DNA from: Azospirillum picis
GTDB lineage: Bacteria; Pseudomonadota; Alphaproteobacteria; Azospirillales; Azospirillaceae
Assembly (NCBI RefSeq): GCF_017876115.1
Contig: NZ_JAGINO010000012.1
Location: 1-64,000 of the forward strand
DNA: 64,000 bases
Reading direction: 5' to 3'
Of the stretch, positions 26,379 to 33,762 are shown piece after piece (within the stretch, counting starts at the first letter, position 1; each line of letters opens with the position of its first letter). Under the pieces are notes generated by a model. It saw only the letters and a program-made list of their open reading frames with translations, made no database searches and was not told where the DNA came from. The translations under genes were made by a program, and so were the position numbers.

Positions 26379-27364
26379 AGGGCAAGATGACCGTGACTTC
26401 CCCGGCCCACGTCGCCTCGAACAAAACCACCGTCGTCGGCGCGGAACAGGCCAAAGGCGGGACCAGGGGGGCGAAGCCGTCCCCGGCATCCCCGCCGATC
26501 CGTCCCAGCCGGCAATGGTCGTGGATCCCCTACCTCCTCAGCCTCCCCGGCATCGCGGTCTGCGCGGCGTTCCTGCTGGTGCCGCTGGCGGCAACGGCAC
26601 TTCTGTCGCTCAACAGCTTCAGCTTCTACGGCGGCATCGCCGACGTATGGAAGCTGGACAACTACATAGACACGCTGACCGACAGCTATTTCCATGAGAT
26701 TTTCCTGCGCACTTTCCGCATCGCGGCCCTGGTCACTCTGTCCTGCGCCGCGCTGGGCACCCCGCAGGCTTACATCCTGCGCCGCATGGGAGCGCCCTGG
26801 CGCAGCCTGTGCCTGCTGATCGTGCTGGGGCCGCTGCTGATCTCGGTGGTGTCGCGCACGCTGGGTTGGGCGCTGCTGCTGGGGCCGACCGGGCTGGTGA
26901 ATCAGGGGTTGCTGGCGCTGGGTTTGGTGTCGCAGCCGGTGGAATTCATGTACACGGAAACCGGCGTCGTCATCGCGCTGGTCCATGTCCTGGTGCCTTT
27001 CATGGTGCTATCGGTCTGGGCCTCGCTCCAACGCCTCGACCCGCAGGTCGAGAATGCCGCGCTGTCGCTCGGCGCCAGTCCAACCACCGTCCTGCGCCGC
27101 ATCGTGTTCCCCCAAATCATGCCAGGCATCCTGTCGGGTTCGATCATCGTTTTCGCGCTGGCGGCCAGCGCTTTCGCCACCCCGGCCATCATCGGGGGGC
27201 GGCGGCTGAAGGTAGCGGCGACGCTGACTTACGACGAATTCCTCAACACACTGAACTGGCCGCTGGGAGCTGCGGTGGCGATGCTTCTGTTGGTCGCCAA
27301 CATCGTGATTATCGTCGGCTGCAACCGTTTGGTCGAACGGCGCTACAAGCAGGTGTTTGAATGA
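26375..27364 (+). CDS. ABC importer permease, PotB-like
   Basis: 329 residues. A hydrophilic N-terminal extension of about 50 residues precedes the first of six membrane helices. The permease EAA loop reads ENAALSLGASPTTVLRRIVFPQIMPG, as in PotB. It is coupled by ATGA overlaps to both the ATPase gene before and the second permease after. The long N-terminal extension is unusual; an internal start near the first helix is not excluded, but the ATGA coupling favours 26375. Confidence 0.92.
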   Translation: MKGKMTVTSPAHVASNKTTVVGAEQAKGGTRGAKPSPASPPIRPSRQWSWIPYLLSLPGIAVCAAFLLVPLAATALLSLNSFSFYGGIADVWKLDNYIDTLTDSYFHEIFLRTFRIAALVTLSCAALGTPQAYILRRMGAPWRSLCLLIVLGPLLISVVSRTLGWALLLGPTGLVNQGLLALGLVSQPVEFMYTETGVVIALVHVLVPFMVLSVWASLQRLDPQVENAALSLGASPTTVLRRIVFPQIMPGILSGSIIVFALAASAFATPAIIGGRRLKVAATLTYDEFLNTLNWPLGAAVAMLLLVANIVIIVGCNRLVERRYKQVFE

Positions 27365-28161
27365 ACCGCAACGGTCCCCTGGCGCTGATCTTCACCGCGC
27401 TGTTCCTCATGTTCCTGCTTGCGCCGCTGCTGGTAGTCTGCGCAGTCGCTTTCACGTCGCAGGGCTATCTGTCGCTGCCGACCGAAGGACTGTCGCTGCG
27501 CTGGTTCCGCGCCATCGGCGACAACCCGGAATTCGTCCGCGCCTTCAAGGACAGCTTGCTGCTGGGCACGGTGTCGTCGACCTTCGCGGTCCTGGTGGCG
27601 GTACCAGCGGCCCTTGCCATCGCACGCCACCGGTTCTTCGGGCGCGAGGCGATGCAGGCGCTGTTCCTGTCGCCGCTGATGGTGCCGCACATCGTGCTCG
27701 GCATCGCCTTCCTGCGCTTCTTCACCATGATCGGCTTGGGCGGCACCTTCGCCGGGCTGGTGCTGAGCCATGTCATCATCATCCTGCCCTTCGCGCTGCG
27801 GCTGATCCTGGCGGCATCGACCGGCATGGACCGGGCGGTGGAGAATGCCGCCGCCTCTCTCGGCGCCTCGTCCTGGACCTGCTTCCGCCGGGTGACGCTG
27901 CCGCTGATCCTGCCCGGCGTCGCCAGCGGCTGGGTGCTTGCCTTCATCAACAGCTTCGACGAGGTGACGATGACCGTCTTCATCGCATCACCGGAGACCA
28001 CCACCCTGCCCGTCCGCCTGTTCCTCTACATCCAGGACAACATCGATCCGCTGGTCGCCGCGGTGTCGACGGTACTGATCTTCCTGACGGTGGCCGCCAT
28101 GCTGGTGCTCGACCGCCTCTATGGCCTGGAACGGCTTCTGGTCGGGCGCGGAAGAGAGTAG
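27361..28161 (+). CDS. ABC importer permease, PotC-like
   Basis: 266 residues with six predicted helices and the EAA loop ENAAASLGASSWTCFRRVTLPLILPG, typical of PotC/PotI. It starts at ATG 27361 in a 4-base ATGA overlap with the first permease. Together with the PotA-like and PotB-like subunits it makes a complete inner-membrane importer. A 135-base gap without a clear terminator separates it from the oxidase genes. Confidence 0.93.
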   Translation: MNRNGPLALIFTALFLMFLLAPLLVVCAVAFTSQGYLSLPTEGLSLRWFRAIGDNPEFVRAFKDSLLLGTVSSTFAVLVAVPAALAIARHRFFGREAMQALFLSPLMVPHIVLGIAFLRFFTMIGLGGTFAGLVLSHVIIILPFALRLILAASTGMDRAVENAAASLGASSWTCFRRVTLPLILPGVASGWVLAFINSFDEVTMTVFIASPETTTLPVRLFLYIQDNIDPLVAAVSTVLIFLTVAAMLVLDRLYGLERLLVGRGRE

Positions 28162-28296
28162 GCCGCGCTGGCGGTTCGGCCAGGGCGCGCATCGATAAGG
28201 ATTGATTGCCAGGCAGGCAGGTTTTCCGGCGCCACCCCACGGGCGAATGCGACCAACCGAGCCTTGCCTTCCGACAGACGTGGACTGGAGTAGTAG

Positions 28297-29433
28297 ATGG
28301 ACAACCAAGGTATGACCGTGATCGGAGGCGGCCTCGTCGGAGCGGCCATCGCCTACGGAGCGGTGCGGGCAGGCGTGAAGGTCCGCGTCCTCGATCAAGG
28401 GGACAACGCCTTCCGCGCCTCGCGGGGGAATTTCGGACTGGTCTGGCTGTCCAGCAAGGGCGGCAAGCTACCCCGCTATGCTCGCTGGACCCGCGACGCC
28501 ATCAAGCTGTGGCCCGCTCTGCATAAGGAACTACTGGAACTCACCGGCGTCGATAGCGGCCTGCAGCAACCGGGTGGTTTCTGGCTGGGCTTCAGCGAGG
28601 CCGAGATCACCGCGCGCGCCTCGCTGCTGGAGAAGATCGACCGCGAGGCGGGAGATATTCCCTATAAGATGATGGAGCCCCGCGAGTTGCGGGAATACCT
28701 GCCCGGCATCGGACCGGCGGTGGTTGGTGGCAGCTTCGGTCCGCTCGACGGCCATGCCAACCCGCTGATGTTGCTCCATGCGCTGCATGCCGGGCTGAGG
28801 GAGAGGGGGGCGGACGTCATCTCCGGGGTTAGCGTCGGGGAAATCCGCCACGATTCTGACAAAGGCCGGTTTGAGATCGTCGCCACCGACGGGCAGAGCT
28901 GGAAGAGCGGACGGCTGGTGCTGGCCGCCGGGCTGGGGAACGCCAAGCTGGCACCGCAGGTCGGACTGCAGACCCCGATCACCACCACGCGGGGGCAGGT
29001 GCTGATTACCGAACGGTTGAAGCCGTTCCTGAAATATCCGACCAACAAAGCGCGACAGACGGCCGAGGGCAGCGTCCAGATCGGCTCCACCACCGAGGAT
29101 GTCGGGCTGGACGACGGCACCACCACCGAGAAGATCGAGTGGCTGGCCCGCCGTGCGGTAGCCACCTTTCCAGCGCTGGCGCAGGCGCGGCTGGTGCGGG
29201 CCTGGGGAGCGCTGCGGCCGCTGACGCCAGACGGCTACCCTGTCTATCAGGCCTCGACCTCCTGCCCTGGCGCCTTCATCGCGATCTGCCACAGCGGCGT
29301 TACCCTGGCCTCCGCCCACAGCATGGTGATCGGACCTTGGATGGGCGGACTGACCGCCGCCCCGCCCGACTTCGATGTATTCCTGAGCGATCGCTTCGCC
29401 GACCCGAACAAGAGCTTCTCTCATGACCACTGA
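28297..29433 (+). CDS. FAD-dependent amino acid/opine oxidase subunit (HcnC/OoxB/DadA-like)
   Basis: 378 residues. The N-terminal dinucleotide-binding motif VIGGGLVGAAIAYGAVRAG and the C-terminal FAD-binding block with WGALRPLTPDGYPVYQA mark it as a DAO-superfamily oxidoreductase. GGAG lies 7 bases upstream of the ATG. It overlaps the small [2Fe-2S] gene by 11 bases. In HcnABC and octopine/nopaline oxidases this subunit carries out oxidation of the amino compound while the other two pass electrons on; the same split is inferred here. Confidence 0.9.
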   Translation: MDNQGMTVIGGGLVGAAIAYGAVRAGVKVRVLDQGDNAFRASRGNFGLVWLSSKGGKLPRYARWTRDAIKLWPALHKELLELTGVDSGLQQPGGFWLGFSEAEITARASLLEKIDREAGDIPYKMMEPRELREYLPGIGPAVVGGSFGPLDGHANPLMLLHALHAGLRERGADVISGVSVGEIRHDSDKGRFEIVATDGQSWKSGRLVLAAGLGNAKLAPQVGLQTPITTTRGQVLITERLKPFLKYPTNKARQTAEGSVQIGSTTEDVGLDDGTTTEKIEWLARRAVATFPALAQARLVRAWGALRPLTPDGYPVYQASTSCPGAFIAICHSGVTLASAHSMVIGPWMGGLTAAPPDFDVFLSDRFADPNKSFSHDH

Positions 29434-29755
29434 GGCACTGTTTTCAATTCCCCATACGGCGGTCGTGAAGACCGTCACGATCATAATCGACGGGAAATCC
29501 CTGACGGTGCCGGACGGCATCAGCGTGGCGGCGGCCCTGCTGGCAGGCGGGGTGCGCGATTTCCGCTCTACCGTGGTGGGTAAGGCGCCGCGGGCGCCCT
29601 ACTGCATGATGGGCGTCTGCTTCGAGTGCCTGATCGAGATCGACGGCGTGCCGGCCCGGCAGAGCTGCCTCGTCCCGGTGCGCGACGGTATGCGGATCCG
29701 CCGACAGGACGGCGCGGCCGATCTCGTGACTGCCAACCTCGGAGACGTGGCATGA
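29423..29755 (+). CDS. [2Fe-2S] ferredoxin-like oxidase subunit (HcnA/OoxC-like)
   Basis: 110 residues. The cysteine pattern YCMMGVCFECLIEIDG followed by RQSC gives four Cys ligands (C-x4-C-x2-C-x(n)-C) of a plant-type [2Fe-2S] cluster. The length matches HcnA and the small subunit of opine oxidases. Overlaps of 11 bases with the upstream FAD subunit and 4 bases (ATGA) with the downstream subunit indicate coupled translation of a three-subunit enzyme. Confidence 0.9.
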   Translation: MTTEALFSIPHTAVVKTVTIIIDGKSLTVPDGISVAAALLAGGVRDFRSTVVGKAPRAPYCMMGVCFECLIEIDGVPARQSCLVPVRDGMRIRRQDGAADLVTANLGDVA

Positions 29756-31122
29756 GTGAAGTCGTAGCGGATTTCGTGGTAATCGGCGCCGGCCCCGCCG
29801 GCATGGCGGCAGCGTGCGAGGCCAGATCGCACGGGCTGTCCGTCGTGCTACTGGACGAGCAGGCAGCCATCGGCGGACAGATCTACCGCGGCGTGGAGAC
29901 CGCCCCCTCCGACCGGCTGGAGGTGCTGGGAAAGGATTATGCGGTTGGCCGCGACTTGACATCGGCGTTTTGCAGCAGCGGGGCTCGGCACGTCGGCGGC
30001 GCCACCGTCTGGAACGTGTCGACCGACGGCACCGTCGATTACGTGACCAATGGGTCGTCGGGCAAAGCGGTGGGCAAATATGTCCTGATCGCCAGCGGCG
30101 CCATGGAGCGGCCTTTCCCGATCCGCGGCTGGACGCTGCCTGGCGTCATGGGAGCGGGGGCGGCGCAAATCCTGCTTAAGGGGGCGGGAGCGCTGCCGAG
30201 CGGTCCGGTTGTCCTGGCCGGCTGCGGCCCGCTGCTCTATTTGCTCGCTTGGCAATATCTGCGGGCCGGGGCGTCGATCCGTGCGCTGGTCGATACGACC
30301 GACCGGTCTGCGCATCTGCACGCCGCCCGCTATGTCACAGGCGCCCTGCTAGGATGGCGCGACCTCGCCAAGGGGATCAAGCTGCTGGCAGCCCTGCGGC
30401 GTCACCGCGTGCCGGTCTATTCCGGCTGCACCGACTTGGCGGTCGAGGGCGAGTCGCGGGTCGAGGGGCTGTCGTTCCGCCATGGCGGCAAGCTGGTCCA
30501 GGTTCCGGCGTCACTGCTGCTGCTGCACCAAGGTGTCGTTCCCAATACGCAAATCAGTTGGTCGACCGGTTCCGCCCACCGTTGGAATGCGGAGCAGCTT
30601 TGCTGGCAGCCGGTTACCGACGTCTGGGGCCGGTTGGGCGAGACGTCCCTTTATGTCGCTGGCGACAGCCGCGCCATTGTCGGCGCACAGGCTTCAGCCG
30701 TGCAGGGCCGGCTGGCAGCGCTGGCCATCGCTGCCCGATTGGGTGCGGTGACCGACCTCGACCGCCGGGCCGCCCCCTTGCAGCGGGACTTCCGGCGCCA
30801 CACCTCCATCCGCCCCTTCCTCGATTCCCTTTACCGGCCGCGGGACGAGAACCGCATCCCGCAGGATGGCGGCGTGCTGGTCTGCCGCTGCGAGGAGGTG
30901 ACCGCCGCCCAAATCCGCCGCTACGTCGAGTTGGGCTGTCAGGGTCCCAACCAGACCAAGGCGTTTGGCCGCTGCGGGATGGGTCCGTGCCAAGGCCGGT
31001 TCTGCGGCCTGACGGTCACCGAACTGATCGCCGGGACCCGCGGCGTGCCGCCCGACGAGGTCGGCTATTACCGCATCCGGCCACCGATCAAGCCGGTCAC
31101 GCTGGGCGAACTGACCCGGTAG
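29752..31122 (+). CDS. FAD/NAD(P)-binding oxidase subunit with BFD-like [2Fe-2S] domain (HcnB/OoxA-like)
   Basis: 456 residues. The N-terminal motif VIGAGPAGMAAACEA and a second nucleotide-binding site near VVLAGCGPLLYLLAW mark a two-domain flavoprotein. The C-terminal BFD-like [2Fe-2S] domain (from about residue 375) has VCRCEEVTAAQIRRYV and GRCGMGPCQGRFCG. This architecture is that of HcnB and the alpha subunit of opine oxidases. ATG 29752 overlaps the preceding stop. It completes the putative heterotrimeric dehydrogenase. Confidence 0.92.
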   Translation: MSEVVADFVVIGAGPAGMAAACEARSHGLSVVLLDEQAAIGGQIYRGVETAPSDRLEVLGKDYAVGRDLTSAFCSSGARHVGGATVWNVSTDGTVDYVTNGSSGKAVGKYVLIASGAMERPFPIRGWTLPGVMGAGAAQILLKGAGALPSGPVVLAGCGPLLYLLAWQYLRAGASIRALVDTTDRSAHLHAARYVTGALLGWRDLAKGIKLLAALRRHRVPVYSGCTDLAVEGESRVEGLSFRHGGKLVQVPASLLLLHQGVVPNTQISWSTGSAHRWNAEQLCWQPVTDVWGRLGETSLYVAGDSRAIVGAQASAVQGRLAALAIAARLGAVTDLDRRAAPLQRDFRRHTSIRPFLDSLYRPRDENRIPQDGGVLVCRCEEVTAAQIRRYVELGCQGPNQTKAFGRCGMGPCQGRFCGLTVTELIAGTRGVPPDEVGYYRIRPPIKPVTLGELTR

Positions 31123-31206
31123 ATCGGTCCAGCTCCTGCCATTCTTCACTTAGCCGGACAGAACCCCATGCGCAACATCGTCTACATTCAGCCGAAGGAA
31201 AGAACC

Positions 31207-31575
31207 GTGAGCGATATCGTCCGTATTGAGACTGACAAGCGCCGCAGCCGTGCCGTCATTTACAACGGGATGGTCTTCATCGGCGGCCAGACCGCCGACG
31301 ACCGCAGTCAGGACATCCGCGGCCAGACGCAACAGACCCTGGCCAAGATTGAGAAATTCCTCGCCCAAGCCGACACCGACAAGAGCCGCCTGTTGACCGC
31401 GCAAATCTGGATCAAGAACCTTGCCCGCGATTTCGATGCGATGAACGAGGTGTGGAACGCGTGGACCGCACCGAACGCGGCCCCGACCCGAGCCACCGCG
31501 CAGTGCGAGATGGGAGCTCCCGACGTGCTGGTGGAAATCATCGTCACGGCGGCAATAGCGCCTCCGACAGCCTGA
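31207..31575 (+). CDS. RidA/YjgF family enamine/imine deaminase
   Basis: 122 residues. The fold is shown by MVFIGGQTADD, TLAKIEKFLAQADTDKSRLLTAQIWI, and the family region APTRATAQCEMGAPDVLVEIIVTA, with the substrate-contact Arg in PTRA and Glu near the C-terminus. RidA hydrolyses reactive imines released when amino acids are oxidised, which fits its place after the oxidase genes. The start is taken as GTG 31207 (SDIVRIETDKR), preceded by AAGGAAAGAACC; an upstream ATG at 31168 adds residues without family similarity. Confidence 0.88.
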   Translation: MSDIVRIETDKRRSRAVIYNGMVFIGGQTADDRSQDIRGQTQQTLAKIEKFLAQADTDKSRLLTAQIWIKNLARDFDAMNEVWNAWTAPNAAPTRATAQCEMGAPDVLVEIIVTAAIAPPTA

Positions 31576-31691
31576 CCGGAGACAGGGCGTTTCAAAACCA
31601 CTCCTCTCTCAGTGAGAAGAGCGCGATAGGTGTTAGGTATTCAAACCCGTTGAAAGCGGATGTTTCAGGACAATCGCCGAAGCGACCATTG

Positions 31692-31729
31692 AAATCTGTC
31701 TGGTGCTTATTGAAGCGCCAGACAGATTT
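31692..31729. repeat. Palindromic repeat, copy A
   Basis: A perfect 12-bp inverted repeat AAATCTGTCTGG / CCAGACAGATTT with a 14-base loop. On the minus strand the loop contains CTTCAATAAGC. The same 11 bases form the loop of the hairpin at 61152-61197, whose arms also contain TCTGTC, so the two belong to one dispersed family. It lies in 220 bases of non-coding DNA between ridA and IS481 debris. Confidence 0.75.
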
Positions 31730-31798
31730 TAGGTGTTTGGTCCCGGCGTTTAATGGTGCATCCCAACTGCAGGAATGGAAGGATGCACTATGGGCTAG

Positions 31799-32032
31799 GT
31801 CGAGCCCATGAACCGAACCCTCAAGGACACCACGGTCAAGCGCTTCTACCATGAAAGCCACGACCAGCTCCGGCAACATCTCACCGGCTTCGTGGCTGCT
31901 TACAACTTCGCACGCAGGCTCAAGACCCTGAAGGGGCTGACACCATACGAGTTCGTCTGCAGAGCTTGGCAGAAAGAACCCTCCAGCTTTACCCAAAACC
32001 CGCACCATCAAATACCGGGACTGAACACCTAG
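31799..32032 (+). pseudogene. 3' end of an IS481-family transposase
   Basis: The frame from 31799 reads VEPMNRTLKDTTVKRFYHES, then a run ending LKTLKGLTPYEF and HHQIPGLNT with a natural stop. This is the C-terminal fifth of an IS481 integrase-core transposase. The rest of the gene, including the first two catalytic Asp residues, is absent, so the remnant is inactive. Confidence 0.85.
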
Positions 32033-32233
32033 GGTCTGTCTGCTTGTGTCTGAATCGGGGTAGGGGCTCCCCAGGCAACGGGTTGGCTGAGTAGGAGGTC
32101 AACCATCATGGCACGTTCGTTCGAAGCCTATGGCGACGCATCGGAACCCTGCTGGAGCACTTCCACCCATGCAAGTGCGCCCGCATACATTGGACATGCG
32201 GGGTGCGCTTCTCCTTAAAATCAGACAGACTCT
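32031..32233. repeat. 203-base segment bounded by 12-bp imperfect inverted repeats
   Basis: The left end AGGGTCTGTCTG (32031-32042) and the right end CAGACAGACTCT (32222-32233) are inverted copies with one mismatch. The arms resemble the arms of the palindromic repeats at 31692 and 61152. The interior has no recognisable gene. It could be a MITE-like element or a palindromic repeat split by an insertion. Its left end overlaps the stop codon of the IS481 fragment. Confidence 0.5.
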
Positions 32234-32306
32234 GAGCCTCCATGCCCGGTGCTGCGCGCCTCAAATCTGTGTTCGAGCAGCCCATATCGGGAATCGCCGC
32301 TTGACT

Positions 32307-32328
32307 CCTTACCGACCGGTCGGTAAGG
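32307..32328. promoter_or_regulatory. Perfect palindromic TetR-type operator in the promoter of the acid-catabolism operon
   Basis: A 22-bp perfect palindrome with core ACCGACCGGTCGGT, the classical form of TetR/AcrR-family operators. It is 22 bases upstream of the TetR start and directly follows TTGACT (32301-32306), a candidate -35 element. Binding there should block transcription of tetR and the operon behind it. Autorepression is inferred from position. Confidence 0.8.
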
Positions 32329-32350
32329 TTGTGGTCACGGAGGTGGAAGG

Positions 32351-33046
32351 ATGGTTCGCAAGAACGTTGCCATCAAATCGGTACCGCGCAGCGGCGATCC
32401 CGGCCGTGCGGACAACGTCCGCCAGATCATCTTCGAACGCGCCATAGAGCTGTTCGATGCCAAGGGTTTCCGCGGCACGTCCATGAACGACATCGCAGAA
32501 GCCTGCGGCGTCAGCAAGCCGGCGATCTATCACTACTTCCGCAGCAAGTCGCATCTGCTCGAGATGCTTTACGACAGCATAACCGCGGACTTCTTCCTGT
32601 CGATGGAGAAGCTCGCCCACTCGACCGAAGGCGCACGGGCAAGGCTGCGCCGTCTCGTCAGGCTCCAGACGCTTCACAACATCGAGAACCAGCGGTTCCT
32701 GACGATCTTCTGGCGCGAACGCCATGAGTTCGACGAACTGTCGCGCAAGGCCCTGGCCGCGCGCGAACGCGAGTTCGAAGCCTGGGTCACGCGCATCATC
32801 GAAGAAGGCAAGGCGTCGGGCGAGTTCCGCGACGTCGACGCCAGGACCGCCATGTTCGGCGTCCTCGGCCTTCTTTCCACGGTCCATCGCTGGGCCGCCT
32901 ACGCGGGTCGCAACGCGGAAGACGTTGCGACCGACGTCGCCGACCTGCTGCTGGTCGGCATCATAAAAGAAAATGCGCCGAACGTGCGCTTCGAGGGAGA
33001 AGAGACGTGCAACTTCCAGAACTGCTCAAGGGGAAACGGATCCTAG
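32351..33046 (+). CDS. TetR-family repressor heading the acid-catabolism operon
   Basis: 231 residues. The helix-turn-helix lies at about 29-75 (IIFERAIELFDAKGFRGTSM, IAEACGVSKPAIYHYFRSK). The C-terminal domain looks like those of the FadR/AcrR-type acyl-CoA-responsive repressors but ligand type is a guess. ATG at 32351 follows GGAGGTGG at close spacing. It overlaps the SDR gene by 40 bases, so it is the first gene of the operon and probably represses itself through the palindrome at 32307-32328. Confidence 0.92.
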   Translation: MVRKNVAIKSVPRSGDPGRADNVRQIIFERAIELFDAKGFRGTSMNDIAEACGVSKPAIYHYFRSKSHLLEMLYDSITADFFLSMEKLAHSTEGARARLRRLVRLQTLHNIENQRFLTIFWRERHEFDELSRKALAAREREFEAWVTRIIEEGKASGEFRDVDARTAMFGVLGLLSTVHRWAAYAGRNAEDVATDVADLLLVGIIKENAPNVRFEGEETCNFQNCSRGNGS

Positions 33047-33762
33047 TCACTGGCGCGGCCAGCGGGATAGGCGCCGGCGTCGCAAGAATCTGCGCCGGTG
33101 CCGGCGCCCGGGTGGCGATCTGCGACATCAACGGCGACGCCGCCAACGCACTGGCCGACGCGCTGTCTTCCGATGGCCCGTCCCACACCGCCCGGGTCTG
33201 CGACGTCTCGTCTGCGGCCTCGGTCGACGGCGCCTTCGCATCGACGGCCGAGGAATTCGGCGGGCTGGATGCGGTCGTCAACTGCGCCGGCATCTGGCAC
33301 CCGACCAAGGACGGCCCCATCGCCCGCGTCGAGGATGAGCTCTGGGACCGGATGATCGCGGTCAATCTCACCGGTACCTTCTATGTCTGCCGCGCCGCCG
33401 TCCGGCTGATGGAAAGCCAGGGCGCCGGCAGCATCGTCACCATCGCCTCCGTGGCCGCCATCACCGGCTGGGAGAAGCTGAACGCCTATTCCGCCTCCAA
33501 GGGCGGCGTGCTGTCCTTCAGCCGGGCGCTGGCCGTGGAATGCGGCCCCAAGAACATCCGGGTCAACTGCATCTGCCCCGGCGTCATCGAAACGCCGATG
33601 ACCGAGAAGGTGCTGGCCTATTCGAAACCCACGGTGCTGCCGATCGGCCGCATCGGCAGGCCGGACGACATCGCCAACACCGCCGCCTTCCTCTGCTCCG
33701 ATTTCGCCAGCTTCACGACCGCCTCCACGGTCGTCGTCGACGGAGGGTTCAGTGCAGCATGA
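33007..33762 (+). CDS. Short-chain dehydrogenase/reductase (possible hydroxyacyl-CoA dehydrogenase)
   Basis: 251 residues. The cofactor loop is TGAASGIG with Asp after beta-2 (ICDING), suggesting NAD(H). The catalytic Ser lies in IASVAAITG and Tyr/Lys in YSASK. The C-terminus ends STVVVDGGFSAA. The GTG start at 33007 has GGGAG upstream and lies inside the end of tetR. In an operon with a CoA ligase and crotonases, a 2- or 3-hydroxyacyl-CoA dehydrogenase role (as for BadH) is reasonable but unproven. Confidence 0.9.
   Translation: MQLPELLKGKRILVTGAASGIGAGVARICAGAGARVAICDINGDAANALADALSSDGPSHTARVCDVSSAASVDGAFASTAEEFGGLDAVVNCAGIWHPTKDGPIARVEDELWDRMIAVNLTGTFYVCRAAVRLMESQGAGSIVTIASVAAITGWEKLNAYSASKGGVLSFSRALAVECGPKNIRVNCICPGVIETPMTEKVLAYSKPTVLPIGRIGRPDDIANTAAFLCSDFASFTTASTVVVDGGFSAA

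Noticed and set aside
28297..31122. Hydrogen cyanide synthase assignment for the three oxidase genes
   Set aside because: The HcnABC plan is shared with opine, proline and other amino-acid oxidases; the importer and OccR/NocR-like regulator favour a catabolic role, so only 'HcnABC/opine-oxidase-like' is claimed.
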